From Marisediminicola sp040546025 (lineage in GTDB: Bacteria; Actinomycetota; Actinomycetes; Actinomycetales; Microbacteriaceae): DNA of 64,000 nucleotides. How positions within the stretch are numbered: position 1 is the first letter of the stretch; every line of letters starts with the position of its first letter. Positions 8,674 through 18,106 of the stretch are shown here, piece by piece. Under the pieces are notes generated by a model. The model was not told where the DNA came from. It made no database searches and saw only the letters and a list, made by a program, of their open reading frames with translations. Location of the stretch: assembly GCF_040546025.1 (NCBI RefSeq), contig NZ_JBEPNA010000004.1:124001-188000 (forward strand), in the 5' to 3' direction. The position numbers and the translations under genes were made by a program.

Positions 8674-9714
8674 ATGACTGTGGCAGTCACGCGGGCGGAT
8701 GTGGCGCGGCGTGCTGGCGTGTCGCCGGCCGTCGTGAGTTACGTGCTGAACCCCGGGTCCCGCCCGGTTTCGGCGGCCGCCCGTGCTCGCATCGAGCAGG
8801 CAATTCTCGAGACCGGGTACCGCCCCAACGCGATCGCACAGGCGCTGCGCCGGTCCTCGACGATGTCGATCGGGCTCATGGTGCCCGACCTCAACAACCC
8901 GGCCACCGCGTCGCTCGTTCGCGCGATCGAAGACATCGCCTACGACGCCGGTTATGTGCTGTTCATCGGCACCGTCGGGCACGACCTCGAGCGGGAGAAG
9001 CGCTACCTGCGCACCTACGCCGACCGTCAGGTCGACGCCGTGATCATGCTCGGCGTGACCATGGGCCACCTGGCCGAGATCGCCGCCAAGGGCCTTCCCG
9101 TTCTCATCCTCGACACGATCCCGCACGGGCTCGGCGTGTCGTCGGTCGTCGCCGAAAGCCGTGAGAGTGCGGCCACGGCGGTGCGGCACCTCATCGAGGT
9201 CCACGGCCACAGCCGCGTCGCGTGCGTCACGGGTTCCGCAGCGGTGTCGAACCTGCTCGAGGAGCGCGTGAATGGATGGCGGTCCGCGCTCGAGTCGGCC
9301 GGTCTCCCCTGCGACGACGGGCTCATCGCGCGAAATGACGACCGTGACGGCGGCTACTTCGCGGCGAAGGAGCTGCTCGCCTCCGCGCGACCCACCGCCT
9401 TCTTCGTCACGACCGACATGCAGGCCGTCGGCGTGATCCGTGCTGTGCGCGAGGCGAACCTGTATGTCCCCGGCGACATCGCCGTCATGTCCTTCGACGG
9501 ATCGGAGCTCGCCGCGAGGGCGTTCCCCGGCCTCAGCAGCGTCGACCCCGGCATCCAGACCATCGCCGAGACGGCGATGAAGCGCGTGCTCGCACGCCTC
9601 GACAAGTCGAACCTCGACGAGACCCACGACATCCTGCCGTCTGCACTGGTGCTCCGGCGCAGCTGCGGGTGCAACGATCCCGCGGCGGCGGCGGACGTGC
9701 TAGTCGCGCAGTGA
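8674..9714 (+). CDS. LacI-family transcriptional regulator
   Basis: Start ATG 8674 follows a GGGGCAGGGG purine stretch; the longer frame upstream is antisense to the amidase. The 346-residue protein begins with a LacI helix-turn-helix (TRADVARRAGVSPAVVSYVLN) and continues with a periplasmic-binding-protein-like sugar sensor domain: VPDLNNPA, DAVIMLG, and TDMQAVGVIRA near the ligand cleft. It ends with RRSCGC. LacI proteins usually repress sugar-catabolic operons, but no sugar operon lies beside it. The C-terminus overlaps the convergent lipase-maturation gene by 15 bases. Confidence 0.93.
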   Translation: MTVAVTRADVARRAGVSPAVVSYVLNPGSRPVSAAARARIEQAILETGYRPNAIAQALRRSSTMSIGLMVPDLNNPATASLVRAIEDIAYDAGYVLFIGTVGHDLEREKRYLRTYADRQVDAVIMLGVTMGHLAEIAAKGLPVLILDTIPHGLGVSSVVAESRESAATAVRHLIEVHGHSRVACVTGSAAVSNLLEERVNGWRSALESAGLPCDDGLIARNDDRDGGYFAAKELLASARPTAFFVTTDMQAVGVIRAVREANLYVPGDIAVMSFDGSELAARAFPGLSSVDPGIQTIAETAMKRVLARLDKSNLDETHDILPSALVLRRSCGCNDPAAAADVLVAQ

Positions 9715-11124
9715 CACCGGCGGCACGAGGAGCCCGATCTCGGTGCGCACCCACCACGCCCCGCTCTCGGTGCGTTCCGCCTTGGTCGTGAAACGGTAGT
9801 CGTACACCCGCGCGCGCAGCCACCGCGGCGGCGCATCCGGGAATGGGTTCACTCGCAGCAGGCGCAGGGTCGCGCGGTCCTGCTGGAGTAGGCGCAGCAT
9901 CAGGCGCTGGAACCAGCCGGTGTCGGGCGATCCGAGGGCGAGGAACCACATCTGCCAGTCCAGCCTCAGGTGGTACGGCGCGAACTGCCGTGGCATCCGC
10001 ATGGGGTCGCCCGGCTTGCCCTTGAACTCGTACTCCCGCCAACGCGCTGCGGTGTCGGGGTCGTCGGAGTCGGTACCCTCGATCACCACCTCCCGCCGTC
10101 GCTTCGTGACCGTGCCGAATGCCCCATAGGCGTTGACGAGGTGGTAGCGGTTGAAGCTCGCGTTCATGAGTTGGCGGCGCGCCACGAGATTGCGGGCCGG
10201 CCAGTAGCTGAGCACGACCAGCAGCGCGGTGACCGTGAGCACGACGGCAACGAACCACACCTGCGGCGCCTCATGGCGCGGCTCGGCGAGAGCAGGGACG
10301 AGCCGCCACGCGGTGCCATCGTCGATCGCGGAGAACGCCAGCACAATCGTGATCCAGTTCAACCAGGCGAAGTTGCCGGAGATGACGAGCCACAGCTGCG
10401 TCACAATGATGAGCGTGGCGGCGATCGAGGCGACCGGCTGCGGGGCGAAGAGGAAGATCGGCACGCCGAGCTGCACGAAGTGATTGCCGAGCACCTCGAG
10501 CCGGTGCACGCGCGTCGGCATCCGGTGCGCATACCAGCTCACCGGGTTCGGCATCGGCTGCGTCTCATGGTGATAGTCGAGCGCCGTCAGGTCACGCCAC
10601 TCTGCTCCCCCGCGGATCTTGATGAGCCCCGCGCCGAACTCGAGCCGGAACACGAGCCAGCGGGTGAAGAGGATGGTCACGATCGGCGGGGCGATCTCGT
10701 TGGACCCCAGGAACGCCACCACGAAGCCGGCTTCGATGAGCAGGCTCTCCCACCCGAACGAGTAGAACGTCTGCCCCACATTGACGATCGAGAGGTAGGC
10801 GGCCCACAGCACCAGAAACGCGGCCATCGGCAGCCAGGGCGGCCCGAGCTGCGGCAGGCCGATGACGAGCGAGGCGGCGATGGCCGCGCACGTCCAGCAG
10901 ATCGCGAGCAGCATCCGGTCGGAATAGCGCCAGTGGAACAGGCTCGGCGACTGCCGGTAGCGGATGCGGGCGAGCAGGCGAGGCACCGGCAGCAGCCCGC
11001 GCTCGCCGAGGAGCGCCGGGAACTGGTCGATCGTCGACACGAAGGCGATCAGGTAGCACGCGGCGATCCCCCGCTGCAGCACCTGCCGCGCAAGGTCGTA
11101 GTCGACCGCGCTGAACCATTCCAT
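9700..11124 (-). CDS. Lipase maturation factor family membrane protein
   Basis: A 474-residue protein with about eight membrane segments in its first two thirds, then a hydrophilic C-terminal domain. The run GWESLLIEAGF, the RLEFGAGLIKIRGG motif and YHHETQPMPNP are hallmarks of the lipase maturation factor (LMF1) family. In animals LMF1 helps fold secreted lipases in the ER; in bacteria the role is not established. The gene converges on the LacI regulator with a 15-base overlap and is followed at 11147 by a GYD-domain gene on the same strand upstream of it. Confidence 0.88.
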   Translation of the reverse strand: MEWFSAVDYDLARQVLQRGIAACYLIAFVSTIDQFPALLGERGLLPVPRLLARIRYRQSPSLFHWRYSDRMLLAICWTCAAIAASLVIGLPQLGPPWLPMAAFLVLWAAYLSIVNVGQTFYSFGWESLLIEAGFVVAFLGSNEIAPPIVTILFTRWLVFRLEFGAGLIKIRGGAEWRDLTALDYHHETQPMPNPVSWYAHRMPTRVHRLEVLGNHFVQLGVPIFLFAPQPVASIAATLIIVTQLWLVISGNFAWLNWITIVLAFSAIDDGTAWRLVPALAEPRHEAPQVWFVAVVLTVTALLVVLSYWPARNLVARRQLMNASFNRYHLVNAYGAFGTVTKRRREVVIEGTDSDDPDTAARWREYEFKGKPGDPMRMPRQFAPYHLRLDWQMWFLALGSPDTGWFQRLMLRLLQQDRATLRLLRVNPFPDAPPRWLRARVYDYRFTTKAERTESGAWWVRTEIGLLVPPVSLRD

Positions 11125-11146
11125 CGTGCCGAAATGCTCGGCGCCC

Positions 11147-11467
11147 TTACCGCCCCGGGGGCCGGTACGACGGCGTCTTCTTGGCAGCTTCGTCGAGGTC
11201 CTCCGGCGTCAGAAGCGGCTTCAGACGGAGCTTCACGGCGCCGGTCGAATTGATCATGAGCGAGAGGGCGAGCGCGTCGGCCTCGTCGGGGATCTCAAAG
11301 ACCCCGAGCGCATCGGTGTCCCCAAAGGCGTAATAGAAGCACTCGAGCGACCCTCCAGCGGACTTCAGGGCTTCCACGACCGCCTCGCGCCGTTTCGTAC
11401 CGCCTTCACGCATGAGGCCAGTGATGCCCTCGCCAACGTAGTTCGCTTCAAACAGATACTTGGTCAT
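11147..11467 (-). CDS. GYD-domain protein
   Basis: A 106-residue cytoplasmic protein beginning MTKYLFEANYVGEGITGL and containing LECFYYAFGDTDALGVFEIPD, which matches the GYD domain (ferredoxin-like fold; named for a conserved Gly-Tyr-Asp). Members are small and mostly uncharacterised. It lies upstream of the lipase maturation factor gene on the same strand with a 22-base gap, so co-transcription is possible. Confidence 0.8.
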   Translation of the reverse strand: MTKYLFEANYVGEGITGLMREGGTKRREAVVEALKSAGGSLECFYYAFGDTDALGVFEIPDEADALALSLMINSTGAVKLRLKPLLTPEDLDEAAKKTPSYRPPGR

Positions 11468-11579
11468 GGCCGATCCCGTCCCGTGATGTGCGTGATATGG
11501 GCAATACCAGCGAGCGCTGTGCGCTGATAGTAGGCCCGCCGCGCCGCCCTGACAACGGGTGCACTCACGTGCGACCCGA

Positions 11580-12785
11580 TCACGCCAGACGGGCCGCCCG
11601 CATCGCCGCGTACAGCTCCGCCACCTCGGACGGTCTCGACACGGAGCGACCAGTCAGCTCGGTCAGCTTCGCGAGCCTGTAGAGCACCGTATTGCGATGG
11701 CAGTGAAGCCGCAGCGCAGCTTCGGCCGTGGAGCCATCGGCTGCGAACCACGCCTCCAGCGTGTCCAGTAGCGGGGCCCGCTCTCTGGGCTCGAGTTCGA
11801 GCACCGGGCCGAGAACGTCGATTCGGAGCTCCGCCGCAGCCTGGGGGTCGCTGACGATGAGTACGTCCAGTGGCGCCGAACCGAACCGGCGAACGCCAAT
11901 ATTGGCCCGCGGCGTGCATCGCAACGACAACCGTGCCTGGTGCACGGCGTTTCGCGCATCCGCGAGAGAGGTCACGCTCCGGCTGATGCCGATCCGTGAG
12001 GCTGCACGTTCGGCGACGACGTTGATCGCGATAGCCACGTCCGATTCGGAGGTGCAGCCGACCAGGCCCACGAACTCGCCCTTCCATGTCGACCAGGCCG
12101 AGGCAATTCCCGCGGCGCGAAGGCGTGCGGCGATGCCGGGCATTGGGTCGGCACCCGTGCCACTCAGTTCGGCGGCGACGACGAGATAGGTGGCGTGCTC
12201 CGGAAGGTTGAGGGCACGCAGTAGGCGCGGTATCTCGCTGTGCGCGGTCTCCCCTTCCAGCAGGCTCAGGAGCATTACGCTCTTGGCCTGCTGGTCTTTG
12301 CGACCGAGGTCGTCGATGACCTCGCGGTACGACTCGGCTGCCGCGTTCGAATACTCGTCGATGATGCCCCAGACAGAGGAGGACACGCGGAGCAGCGATT
12401 CGGAACTCTGCGACGAGTGCGACCGAGCAATCATCTCCTCCCAGAGCTGCAGCCCAGCAAGGCGGTAGGCGTGCAGCAGCCCTGCCATGGGGATGCCGGA
12501 CTCCGCCTTCACCCGTCCAGCGCGGCGCGGCGCGTCGAGCAATCGGTGCTCGCCCGAGAGTCCGCGAAGCAGCGCTTCCACGTTCTCAGTCACCACGGAG
12601 TGCAGCACCGGCACCGCGAGGGTGCTCTCCGTGTAGGAGTGCTCGCCGGTGAGGATCTGTTCGACGATGCGATCGGCAATGGTGCCGACGGAGCCGAGCA
12701 TCTCGGCAAAAAGCGCAACGGTGTCCGTATCGATCTCGTGTGCGGCCGTCGCGGGGTTCCGAATCGCACTGTTTGCGTTGCTCAT
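11580..12785 (-). CDS. PucR/CdaR-type helix-turn-helix regulator
   Basis: A 401-residue regulator. The N-terminal half resembles the RsbT-like/GGDEF-derived sensor seen in actinobacterial PucR proteins; the last 70 residues (LDTLEAWFAADGSTAEAALRLHCHRNTVLYRLAKL) form the HTH_30 DNA-binding domain. The gene diverges from the aldehyde dehydrogenase/acyl-CoA ligase/GMC operon, and a perfect 16-bp palindrome lies between them, so it probably controls that operon and itself. The effector is likely an alcohol or acid intermediate (inference). Confidence 0.88.
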   Translation of the reverse strand: MSNANSAIRNPATAAHEIDTDTVALFAEMLGSVGTIADRIVEQILTGEHSYTESTLAVPVLHSVVTENVEALLRGLSGEHRLLDAPRRAGRVKAESGIPMAGLLHAYRLAGLQLWEEMIARSHSSQSSESLLRVSSSVWGIIDEYSNAAAESYREVIDDLGRKDQQAKSVMLLSLLEGETAHSEIPRLLRALNLPEHATYLVVAAELSGTGADPMPGIAARLRAAGIASAWSTWKGEFVGLVGCTSESDVAIAINVVAERAASRIGISRSVTSLADARNAVHQARLSLRCTPRANIGVRRFGSAPLDVLIVSDPQAAAELRIDVLGPVLELEPRERAPLLDTLEAWFAADGSTAEAALRLHCHRNTVLYRLAKLTELTGRSVSRPSEVAELYAAMRAARLA

Positions 12786-12818
12786 GTAAGGAACATAGCC
12801 CGGCGAAGGAGGTCACAG

Positions 12819-12834
12819 TTGTGCGGCCGCACAA
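12819..12834. promoter_or_regulatory. Perfect palindrome, candidate PucR operator
   Basis: TTGTGCGGCCGCACAA is a perfect 16-bp inverted repeat in the 134-bp space between the divergent regulator (starting 12785) and aldehyde dehydrogenase (12920) genes. PucR-type regulators usually bind palindromic sites in such divergent regions. Assignment to this regulator is inference from position. Confidence 0.55.
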
Positions 12835-12919
12835 CGTCTGCCACCGAAATACGGGGCGGCTGCCTATCGGCCGCAGGGCTTCGCACGGCAACACTGGGTC
12901 TCACGATCAAAGGAGATCC

Positions 12920-14668
12920 ATGACCATCGACGCGAGCACCCCGCTGACCGCTCCCGGTTCCGAGCTTTCCGCTTCCGTACGAGCCGCGTTCGACGCGACC
13001 ATCGGCGATCTCACCGAGGGGGCTGCCACGTGGGCCTCCATGCCGCTCGCCCAACGCGCCAAACTGCTCTCGTCGACCCATGCGGCGATGGCGGCGCAGG
13101 CGCAGCGGTGGGCACTGCGCGCTCGGGACATCAAAGGATTGGGTGTGACATCCCCGCTCGTCGGCGAGGAGTGGATCTCTGGTCCCTACGCGGCGCTCGC
13201 GGGTGTCGGAACTCTCGCACACACTGTCGCCGGCCTCGCAACCGGGAAGTCGCCGCTCTCCGGAATCAAGATGGGCACCGCACCCGGCAACCGGGTCACC
13301 GTGCCGGTTCTTCCGCACACCGCGCATCAGGCGCTGCTGCTCCACGGTTTCAGCGCGGAAGTGTGGCTCAAGCCTGGCGTCACGGCAGCCGAGGCAGTGG
13401 CCTCAGCGGGCCTCGGTGAACTTACTCCGACAGCATCCGGAGGTGTCGGACTCGTGCTCGGCGCCGGCAACATCACCTCCATCCCGCCGCTGGACGTGCT
13501 GTACGAAATCGTCGCGAACAACCGGGCTGTGCTGCTGAAGCTCAACCCGATAATGGCCGGCATGATGAGCGTCTACCTCGCGGCGCTGCAGCCGCTGGTC
13601 AGCGCAAAACTGGTGCGGATCGTGCAGGGCGGGGCTGCGGAAGGAACCTACCTCGCCCACCACCCCGGCATCGCCCACGCGCACATCACCGGGAGTGCCG
13701 CGACCCATGACACGATCGTGTGGGGCACCGGGGCCGAGGCGGTGAAGCGACGGGCCGCGGGAACGCCACTGCTCGCCAAGCCGATGACGAGCGAGCTCGG
13801 AGGGGTTTCGCCCATCATCCTGGTGCCCAGCAAGTGGACCACGCGCGACCTGCGCTACCAGGCGGAGCACGTCGCCACGCAGCGCCTGCACAACGGCGGC
13901 TACAACTGCATCGCCGGACAGATCGTGGTGCTCAGCAAGGACTGGCCGCAGAAGGACGCGTTCCTCGCCGAACTGCGCTCCGCACTGGAGCGCGCACCGC
14001 AACGGCGCGCCTGGTATCCCGGCAGCGACTCCCGAATGGAGCACGCGCGATCCGCCTACCCGAAGGCGCAGCGGCTCGCCAATGGCACGCGGCTCCTGGT
14101 CGACATCAAAGTGGGCGGGGATGCCTCCGCCATCGAGTCGACCGAGTACTTCTCCCCCGTCCTCGGCGTCATCGAGCTGCCGGGCACCGGACAGGCCTAC
14201 GTCGATACCGCCGTTGCGACCGTCAACCGCGACTTTCTCGGCACATTGGGTGCGAATATCATCGCCGACCCGCGCGTCATCAAGAAGCTCGGCATCGGCT
14301 TCCGGAACGCTGTCGCCGCTCTCCGGTATGGCACCGTCGCGATCAACGCGTGGACCGGGGTCGGCTTCCTCACGGCGACGGCATCGTGGGGTGCATTCCC
14401 CGGCCACACCATCGACGATGTGCAGTCGGGCATCGGAGTCGTGCATAACGCACTCCTCATCGATGACGTGGAGCGCACTGTCGTCACGGGTCCGTTCCGC
14501 CCGTTCCCTCGCTCCTTCGCGCACGGCGAGTTCGCGCTGTTCCCCAAGCCGCCCTGGTTCGTGACAGCCCGCAGCGCCCGAACCACCGGACGCCTGCTGT
14601 CCGGCTTCGTCGCCAAACCCTCGTGGGCGAAGATGCCCGCGATCTTCCTGTCCGCGTTCAAGGCTTAG
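12920..14668 (+). CDS. Aldehyde dehydrogenase family protein
   Basis: ATG 12920 has AGGAG 7 bases upstream; the product is 582 residues, longer than the usual 480-500. Catalytic features are present: MTSELGGVSP with the general-base Glu and GGYNCIAGQ with the nucleophilic Cys, plus a late GTVAINAW segment. It would oxidise an aldehyde to its acid with NAD(P). The next two genes encode an acyl-CoA ligase and a GMC alcohol oxidase/dehydrogenase, giving a full alcohol-to-acyl-CoA route. The extra length lies in an N-terminal helix-rich region and a C-terminal tail (WFVTARSARTTGRLL). Confidence 0.88.
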   Translation: MTIDASTPLTAPGSELSASVRAAFDATIGDLTEGAATWASMPLAQRAKLLSSTHAAMAAQAQRWALRARDIKGLGVTSPLVGEEWISGPYAALAGVGTLAHTVAGLATGKSPLSGIKMGTAPGNRVTVPVLPHTAHQALLLHGFSAEVWLKPGVTAAEAVASAGLGELTPTASGGVGLVLGAGNITSIPPLDVLYEIVANNRAVLLKLNPIMAGMMSVYLAALQPLVSAKLVRIVQGGAAEGTYLAHHPGIAHAHITGSAATHDTIVWGTGAEAVKRRAAGTPLLAKPMTSELGGVSPIILVPSKWTTRDLRYQAEHVATQRLHNGGYNCIAGQIVVLSKDWPQKDAFLAELRSALERAPQRRAWYPGSDSRMEHARSAYPKAQRLANGTRLLVDIKVGGDASAIESTEYFSPVLGVIELPGTGQAYVDTAVATVNRDFLGTLGANIIADPRVIKKLGIGFRNAVAALRYGTVAINAWTGVGFLTATASWGAFPGHTIDDVQSGIGVVHNALLIDDVERTVVTGPFRPFPRSFAHGEFALFPKPPWFVTARSARTTGRLLSGFVAKPSWAKMPAIFLSAFKA

Positions 14669-14676
14669 CGCCCTCC

Positions 14677-16263
14677 GTGTTCACGAGCCCGTACCCCAAC
14701 GTCAGCATCCCCGAGCTGAGCGTCTACGACTTCCTCTTCGGCTCGATCGAGGAAGCGGATCTGGATCGCATCGCCGTCACCGACGGCACATCCGGGGAGA
14801 CAACGACCTACCGCGAGCTGATCGCGCAGATCGACTCCATCGCGGGCGCCCTCGCGGCCGATGGCGTCGCGGTGGGCAATGTCGTGGCCCTGCACTCGCC
14901 GAACAGCCCCGCCTTCGTGGCCGTGTTCCACGGAATCCTTCGGGCCGGTGCGACCGCGACCACCATCAATGCGCTCGCGACCGCGGACGACATCGCCTCC
15001 CAACTGTTGGACGGAGGCGCCACCCGCCTGATCACGGTCACCCCGCTACTCGAAGCCGCCCTCGCCGGCTCCCGACGCGTTGGGCTGGCTGGCGAGAACG
15101 TGATCGTGCTGGATGGGGCCGAAGGCCACCGCTCGCTGGCCGACCTGATCGGTGCGGGACTGCCAGCTCCCGAGGTCAGCTTCGACCCGAGTGTGCACCT
15201 GGCCGTGCTGCCCTTCTCCTCCGGCACGACCGCGAAGCCCAAGGGTGTCATGCTCACCCATCGCAATCTTGTCGCCAACGTCGTACAGGCGGGGCCGCTG
15301 ATCGGGGTGACCTCCGATGACCGAGTGCTGGCGGTGCTGCCGTTCTTCCACATTTATGGGATGACGGTGCTGCTCAACATGGCGATCTCCACCCGAGCAA
15401 CGTTGGTGACGATGCCCCGCTTCGACCTCGTCGAATTCCTGCGGATCATCACGGATCATCGCTGCAGCTACATTTTCATCGCGCCCCCGATCGCGGTGGC
15501 GTTGGCGAAGCACCCGCTGGTCGACCAGTACCAGTTGGACAGTGTGCGGGTCGTCATGTCGGGTGCAGCGTCGCTCGACGAGGCCATCGCTGCCGCCGTG
15601 GCCGAGCGTCTCAATTGCCGAATCATTCAGGGCTACGGCATGTCCGAGATGAGCCCGGTGTCGCACGCCCATGATGTGACGAGGACTGACATCCCCCTCG
15701 GCAGTGTGGGCTTCACGATCCCGAACGTCGAGTGCCGACTCATCGATCCCCTCACGGGCGACGATATTGCGGTGCCGGAGACCGGGGTGAGCGATCCCGG
15801 TGAGCTGCTGTGCCGCGGACCCAACATCATGATCGGCTACCTCGGCAATGAGCAGGCCACCCGGGAAGCCATAACCGACGACGGTTTCCTCCACACCGGC
15901 GATGTCGCCACGGTCAGCGCGGATGGTCACGTGACCATCGTCGACCGTCTCAAGGAACTCATCAAGTACAAGGGCCACCAGGTCGCACCTGCCGAGCTCG
16001 AAGCGCTCCTTCTCTCGCATCCGCTGGTCGCCGACGCCGCCGTGATCGGTGTGGCGGATGCGGATGGCGAAGAAGTGCCGAGGGCGTATGTCGTGCTGCA
16101 ACCGCACGCAGGACTAACCGAAGACGAGGTGATCGCCTTCGTCGCCGAACGCGTCGCCCCGTACAAGAAAGTGAGACAGGTCGAGATGATCGAGACCATT
16201 CCGAAGTCGTCCTCCGGCAAGATTCTCCGCAAGGACCTGCGGATTCTGGCGGGCCGGTCGTGA
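14677..16263 (+). CDS. AMP-forming acyl-CoA ligase (4-coumarate:CoA ligase-like)
   Basis: GTG 14677 gives the family-typical start FTSPYPNVSIPELSVYDFLF and lies 8 bases after the aldehyde dehydrogenase stop; an earlier GTG at 14623 would overlap that gene. The 528-residue enzyme has the adenylate-forming motifs LPFSSGTTAKPKGVMLTH (P-loop), GYGMSEMSP, HTGDVA and the C-terminal lysine in SSGKILRKDL. Such ligases activate aryl-propenoic, medium or long-chain acids. In this operon it would take the acid made by the dehydrogenase. The 4CL-like N-terminus is suggestive but does not fix the substrate. Confidence 0.92.
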   Translation: MFTSPYPNVSIPELSVYDFLFGSIEEADLDRIAVTDGTSGETTTYRELIAQIDSIAGALAADGVAVGNVVALHSPNSPAFVAVFHGILRAGATATTINALATADDIASQLLDGGATRLITVTPLLEAALAGSRRVGLAGENVIVLDGAEGHRSLADLIGAGLPAPEVSFDPSVHLAVLPFSSGTTAKPKGVMLTHRNLVANVVQAGPLIGVTSDDRVLAVLPFFHIYGMTVLLNMAISTRATLVTMPRFDLVEFLRIITDHRCSYIFIAPPIAVALAKHPLVDQYQLDSVRVVMSGAASLDEAIAAAVAERLNCRIIQGYGMSEMSPVSHAHDVTRTDIPLGSVGFTIPNVECRLIDPLTGDDIAVPETGVSDPGELLCRGPNIMIGYLGNEQATREAITDDGFLHTGDVATVSADGHVTIVDRLKELIKYKGHQVAPAELEALLLSHPLVADAAVIGVADADGEEVPRAYVVLQPHAGLTEDEVIAFVAERVAPYKKVRQVEMIETIPKSSSGKILRKDLRILAGRS

Positions 16264-17891
16264 GCGTGCGCAACGCGGGATCCTTCGACTACGTCGTCGT
16301 CGGTGCCGGTTCCGCCGGTGCAGCGCTGGCCAACAGACTGAGCGCCGACCCCTCAACCACTGTCCTGGTCCTCGAAGCGGGGGGCCCGGACAAGAACCAG
16401 GCGATTCACATCCCTGCGGCGTTCTCCGGTCTCTTCAAAAGCGACTTCGACTGGAACTACGAGACGACACCGCAGCCCGGGCTGGGCGGACGAACCGTGT
16501 ATTGGCCGCGCGGGAAGGTGCTGGGCGGGTCATCCTCGCTCAACGCCATGATGTGGGTGCGCGGATTCGCAGCCGACTACGATCGCTGGGCCGAGCTGGC
16601 GGGCGCCGGCTGGTCATTCGAGTCGCTTCTGCCGATCTTCACGAGGGTCGAGAAGGTACAGGATGCGACGGACCCCGAGCACGGGGTCGCCGGCCCGATG
16701 AGCGTCGAGGCGCAGCGCAGCCCTCGGGCGCTGACTGGCACGTTCCTTCAGGCTGTGACGGAAGCCGGCTATTCGGTCGTACCGCCGAACTCGCGGCAAC
16801 CCGAAGGGTTCAGCCAGACGATGCTCAGCCAGACCAAGGGTGCGCGCCACAGCACTGTCGACGGTTACCTGACCCCCGCGAAGGGGCGCAGCAACCTGAC
16901 CGTGCGAACCGGCGCCCAGGCCACCCGCGTTCTGTTCGACGGGACACGCGCCGTGGGCGTGGAGTACTCAAGCGGAGGTGAACTCCACCAGTCCACAGCG
17001 CGCGCCGAGGTCATCCTCTGCGGCGGCGCCGTCAACACGCCCCAGTTGCTCATGCTCTCGGGGATCGGTGACGCCGCGCACCTGAAGTCCCTCGGCATCC
17101 CCGTGGTGGCGGACTCGCCCGAGGTCGGAGCCAACCTGCGGGATCATTTGGTGTCGTTCGTGGCGGTCGGGACCGCAGGCGGAACGCTGTTCACCGCCAC
17201 GGCACGGGGCGAGGTGGGCAAATACCTGCTGCGTCGTCGCGGGATGCTCACGTCGAATGTCGCCGAGGCCTACGGGTTTGTCCGGTCGAGTGAGGCCGTC
17301 GCCTTGCCGGATATCGAGATCATCTTCGCGCCCGCCGCCTACGTCGACGAAGGTCTCTCCGGCATTCCCGCACACGGCATCAGCGTGGGGCCCATCCTCC
17401 TGCAACCCAAGAGCACGGGAACGGTCACGCTCGCCTCCGCCGATCCCCTCGACAAGCCGATCATCGACCCCCGCTACCTGTCGGATGCCGGCGGAGAGGA
17501 CCGCGCGGTCATGATGGCGGGCCTGGCCATCGCAGAACGCATCTTGGCGACACCCTCGATGCGGGCGGTCGCAGACGGAACCTACCTGCGCCCGATGAAC
17601 GGAGAGAATCTCGACGCGGTCACGCGTGCGGAGCAGTCGCTCAACGGCCTCTCCCACACGCTGTACCACCCCACGAGCACGGCGCGCATGGGATCGGATT
17701 CCGCGGCTCCCGTGGACGGCGACCTGCGCGTACGCGGGGTGCAGGGTCTTCGGGTCGCAGACGCCTCAGTAATGCCCGAGATCATCCGCGGGCACACCAA
17801 CGCCCCCTCGATTGTGATCGGCGAAAAGGCGGCGGACCTGATCATCAGTGGCGCCCGCCAGGGGGTGCGGGAGTCCCTGACCGTCAGGTGA
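16260..17891 (+). CDS. GMC-family FAD-dependent alcohol oxidoreductase
   Basis: A GTG start overlaps the ligase stop by 4 bases (GTGA), indicating coupled translation. The 543-residue protein has an FAD dinucleotide fold (DYVVVGAGSAGAALANRL), the GMC signature GKVLGGSSSLNAMMWVRG, a second signature in GAVNTPQLLMLSGIG, and a C-terminal His region (LYHPTSTARMG). It belongs with choline, alkanol and polyethylene-glycol dehydrogenases. It probably performs the first step, alcohol to aldehyde, ahead of the two upstream enzymes. Confidence 0.92.
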   Translation: MSVRNAGSFDYVVVGAGSAGAALANRLSADPSTTVLVLEAGGPDKNQAIHIPAAFSGLFKSDFDWNYETTPQPGLGGRTVYWPRGKVLGGSSSLNAMMWVRGFAADYDRWAELAGAGWSFESLLPIFTRVEKVQDATDPEHGVAGPMSVEAQRSPRALTGTFLQAVTEAGYSVVPPNSRQPEGFSQTMLSQTKGARHSTVDGYLTPAKGRSNLTVRTGAQATRVLFDGTRAVGVEYSSGGELHQSTARAEVILCGGAVNTPQLLMLSGIGDAAHLKSLGIPVVADSPEVGANLRDHLVSFVAVGTAGGTLFTATARGEVGKYLLRRRGMLTSNVAEAYGFVRSSEAVALPDIEIIFAPAAYVDEGLSGIPAHGISVGPILLQPKSTGTVTLASADPLDKPIIDPRYLSDAGGEDRAVMMAGLAIAERILATPSMRAVADGTYLRPMNGENLDAVTRAEQSLNGLSHTLYHPTSTARMGSDSAAPVDGDLRVRGVQGLRVADASVMPEIIRGHTNAPSIVIGEKAADLIISGARQGVRESLTVR

Positions 17892-18106
17892 TCTGCGATT
17901 GAGGGTCATTCTCGCCGCGGCCTGGCCGAGACCGAATGACCGATGACAATCACGCATCCGTTTCTCGGGAGCTTCATGCCCGCGGCACAGGCTGCGCCCA
18001 TAAGGATTCGAGTTCTCACACGAACACCCGTTTACCCACTTCGGGTCATCTCGTGTGCCCTAATCTCGGCGTGTGAGCGCGCGTGCGCTCCAGAGCGGAG
18101 ACTCCC

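Noticed and set aside
13403..14524. A 373-codon minus-strand frame
   Set aside because: Antisense to the aldehyde dehydrogenase, with shadow-type composition.
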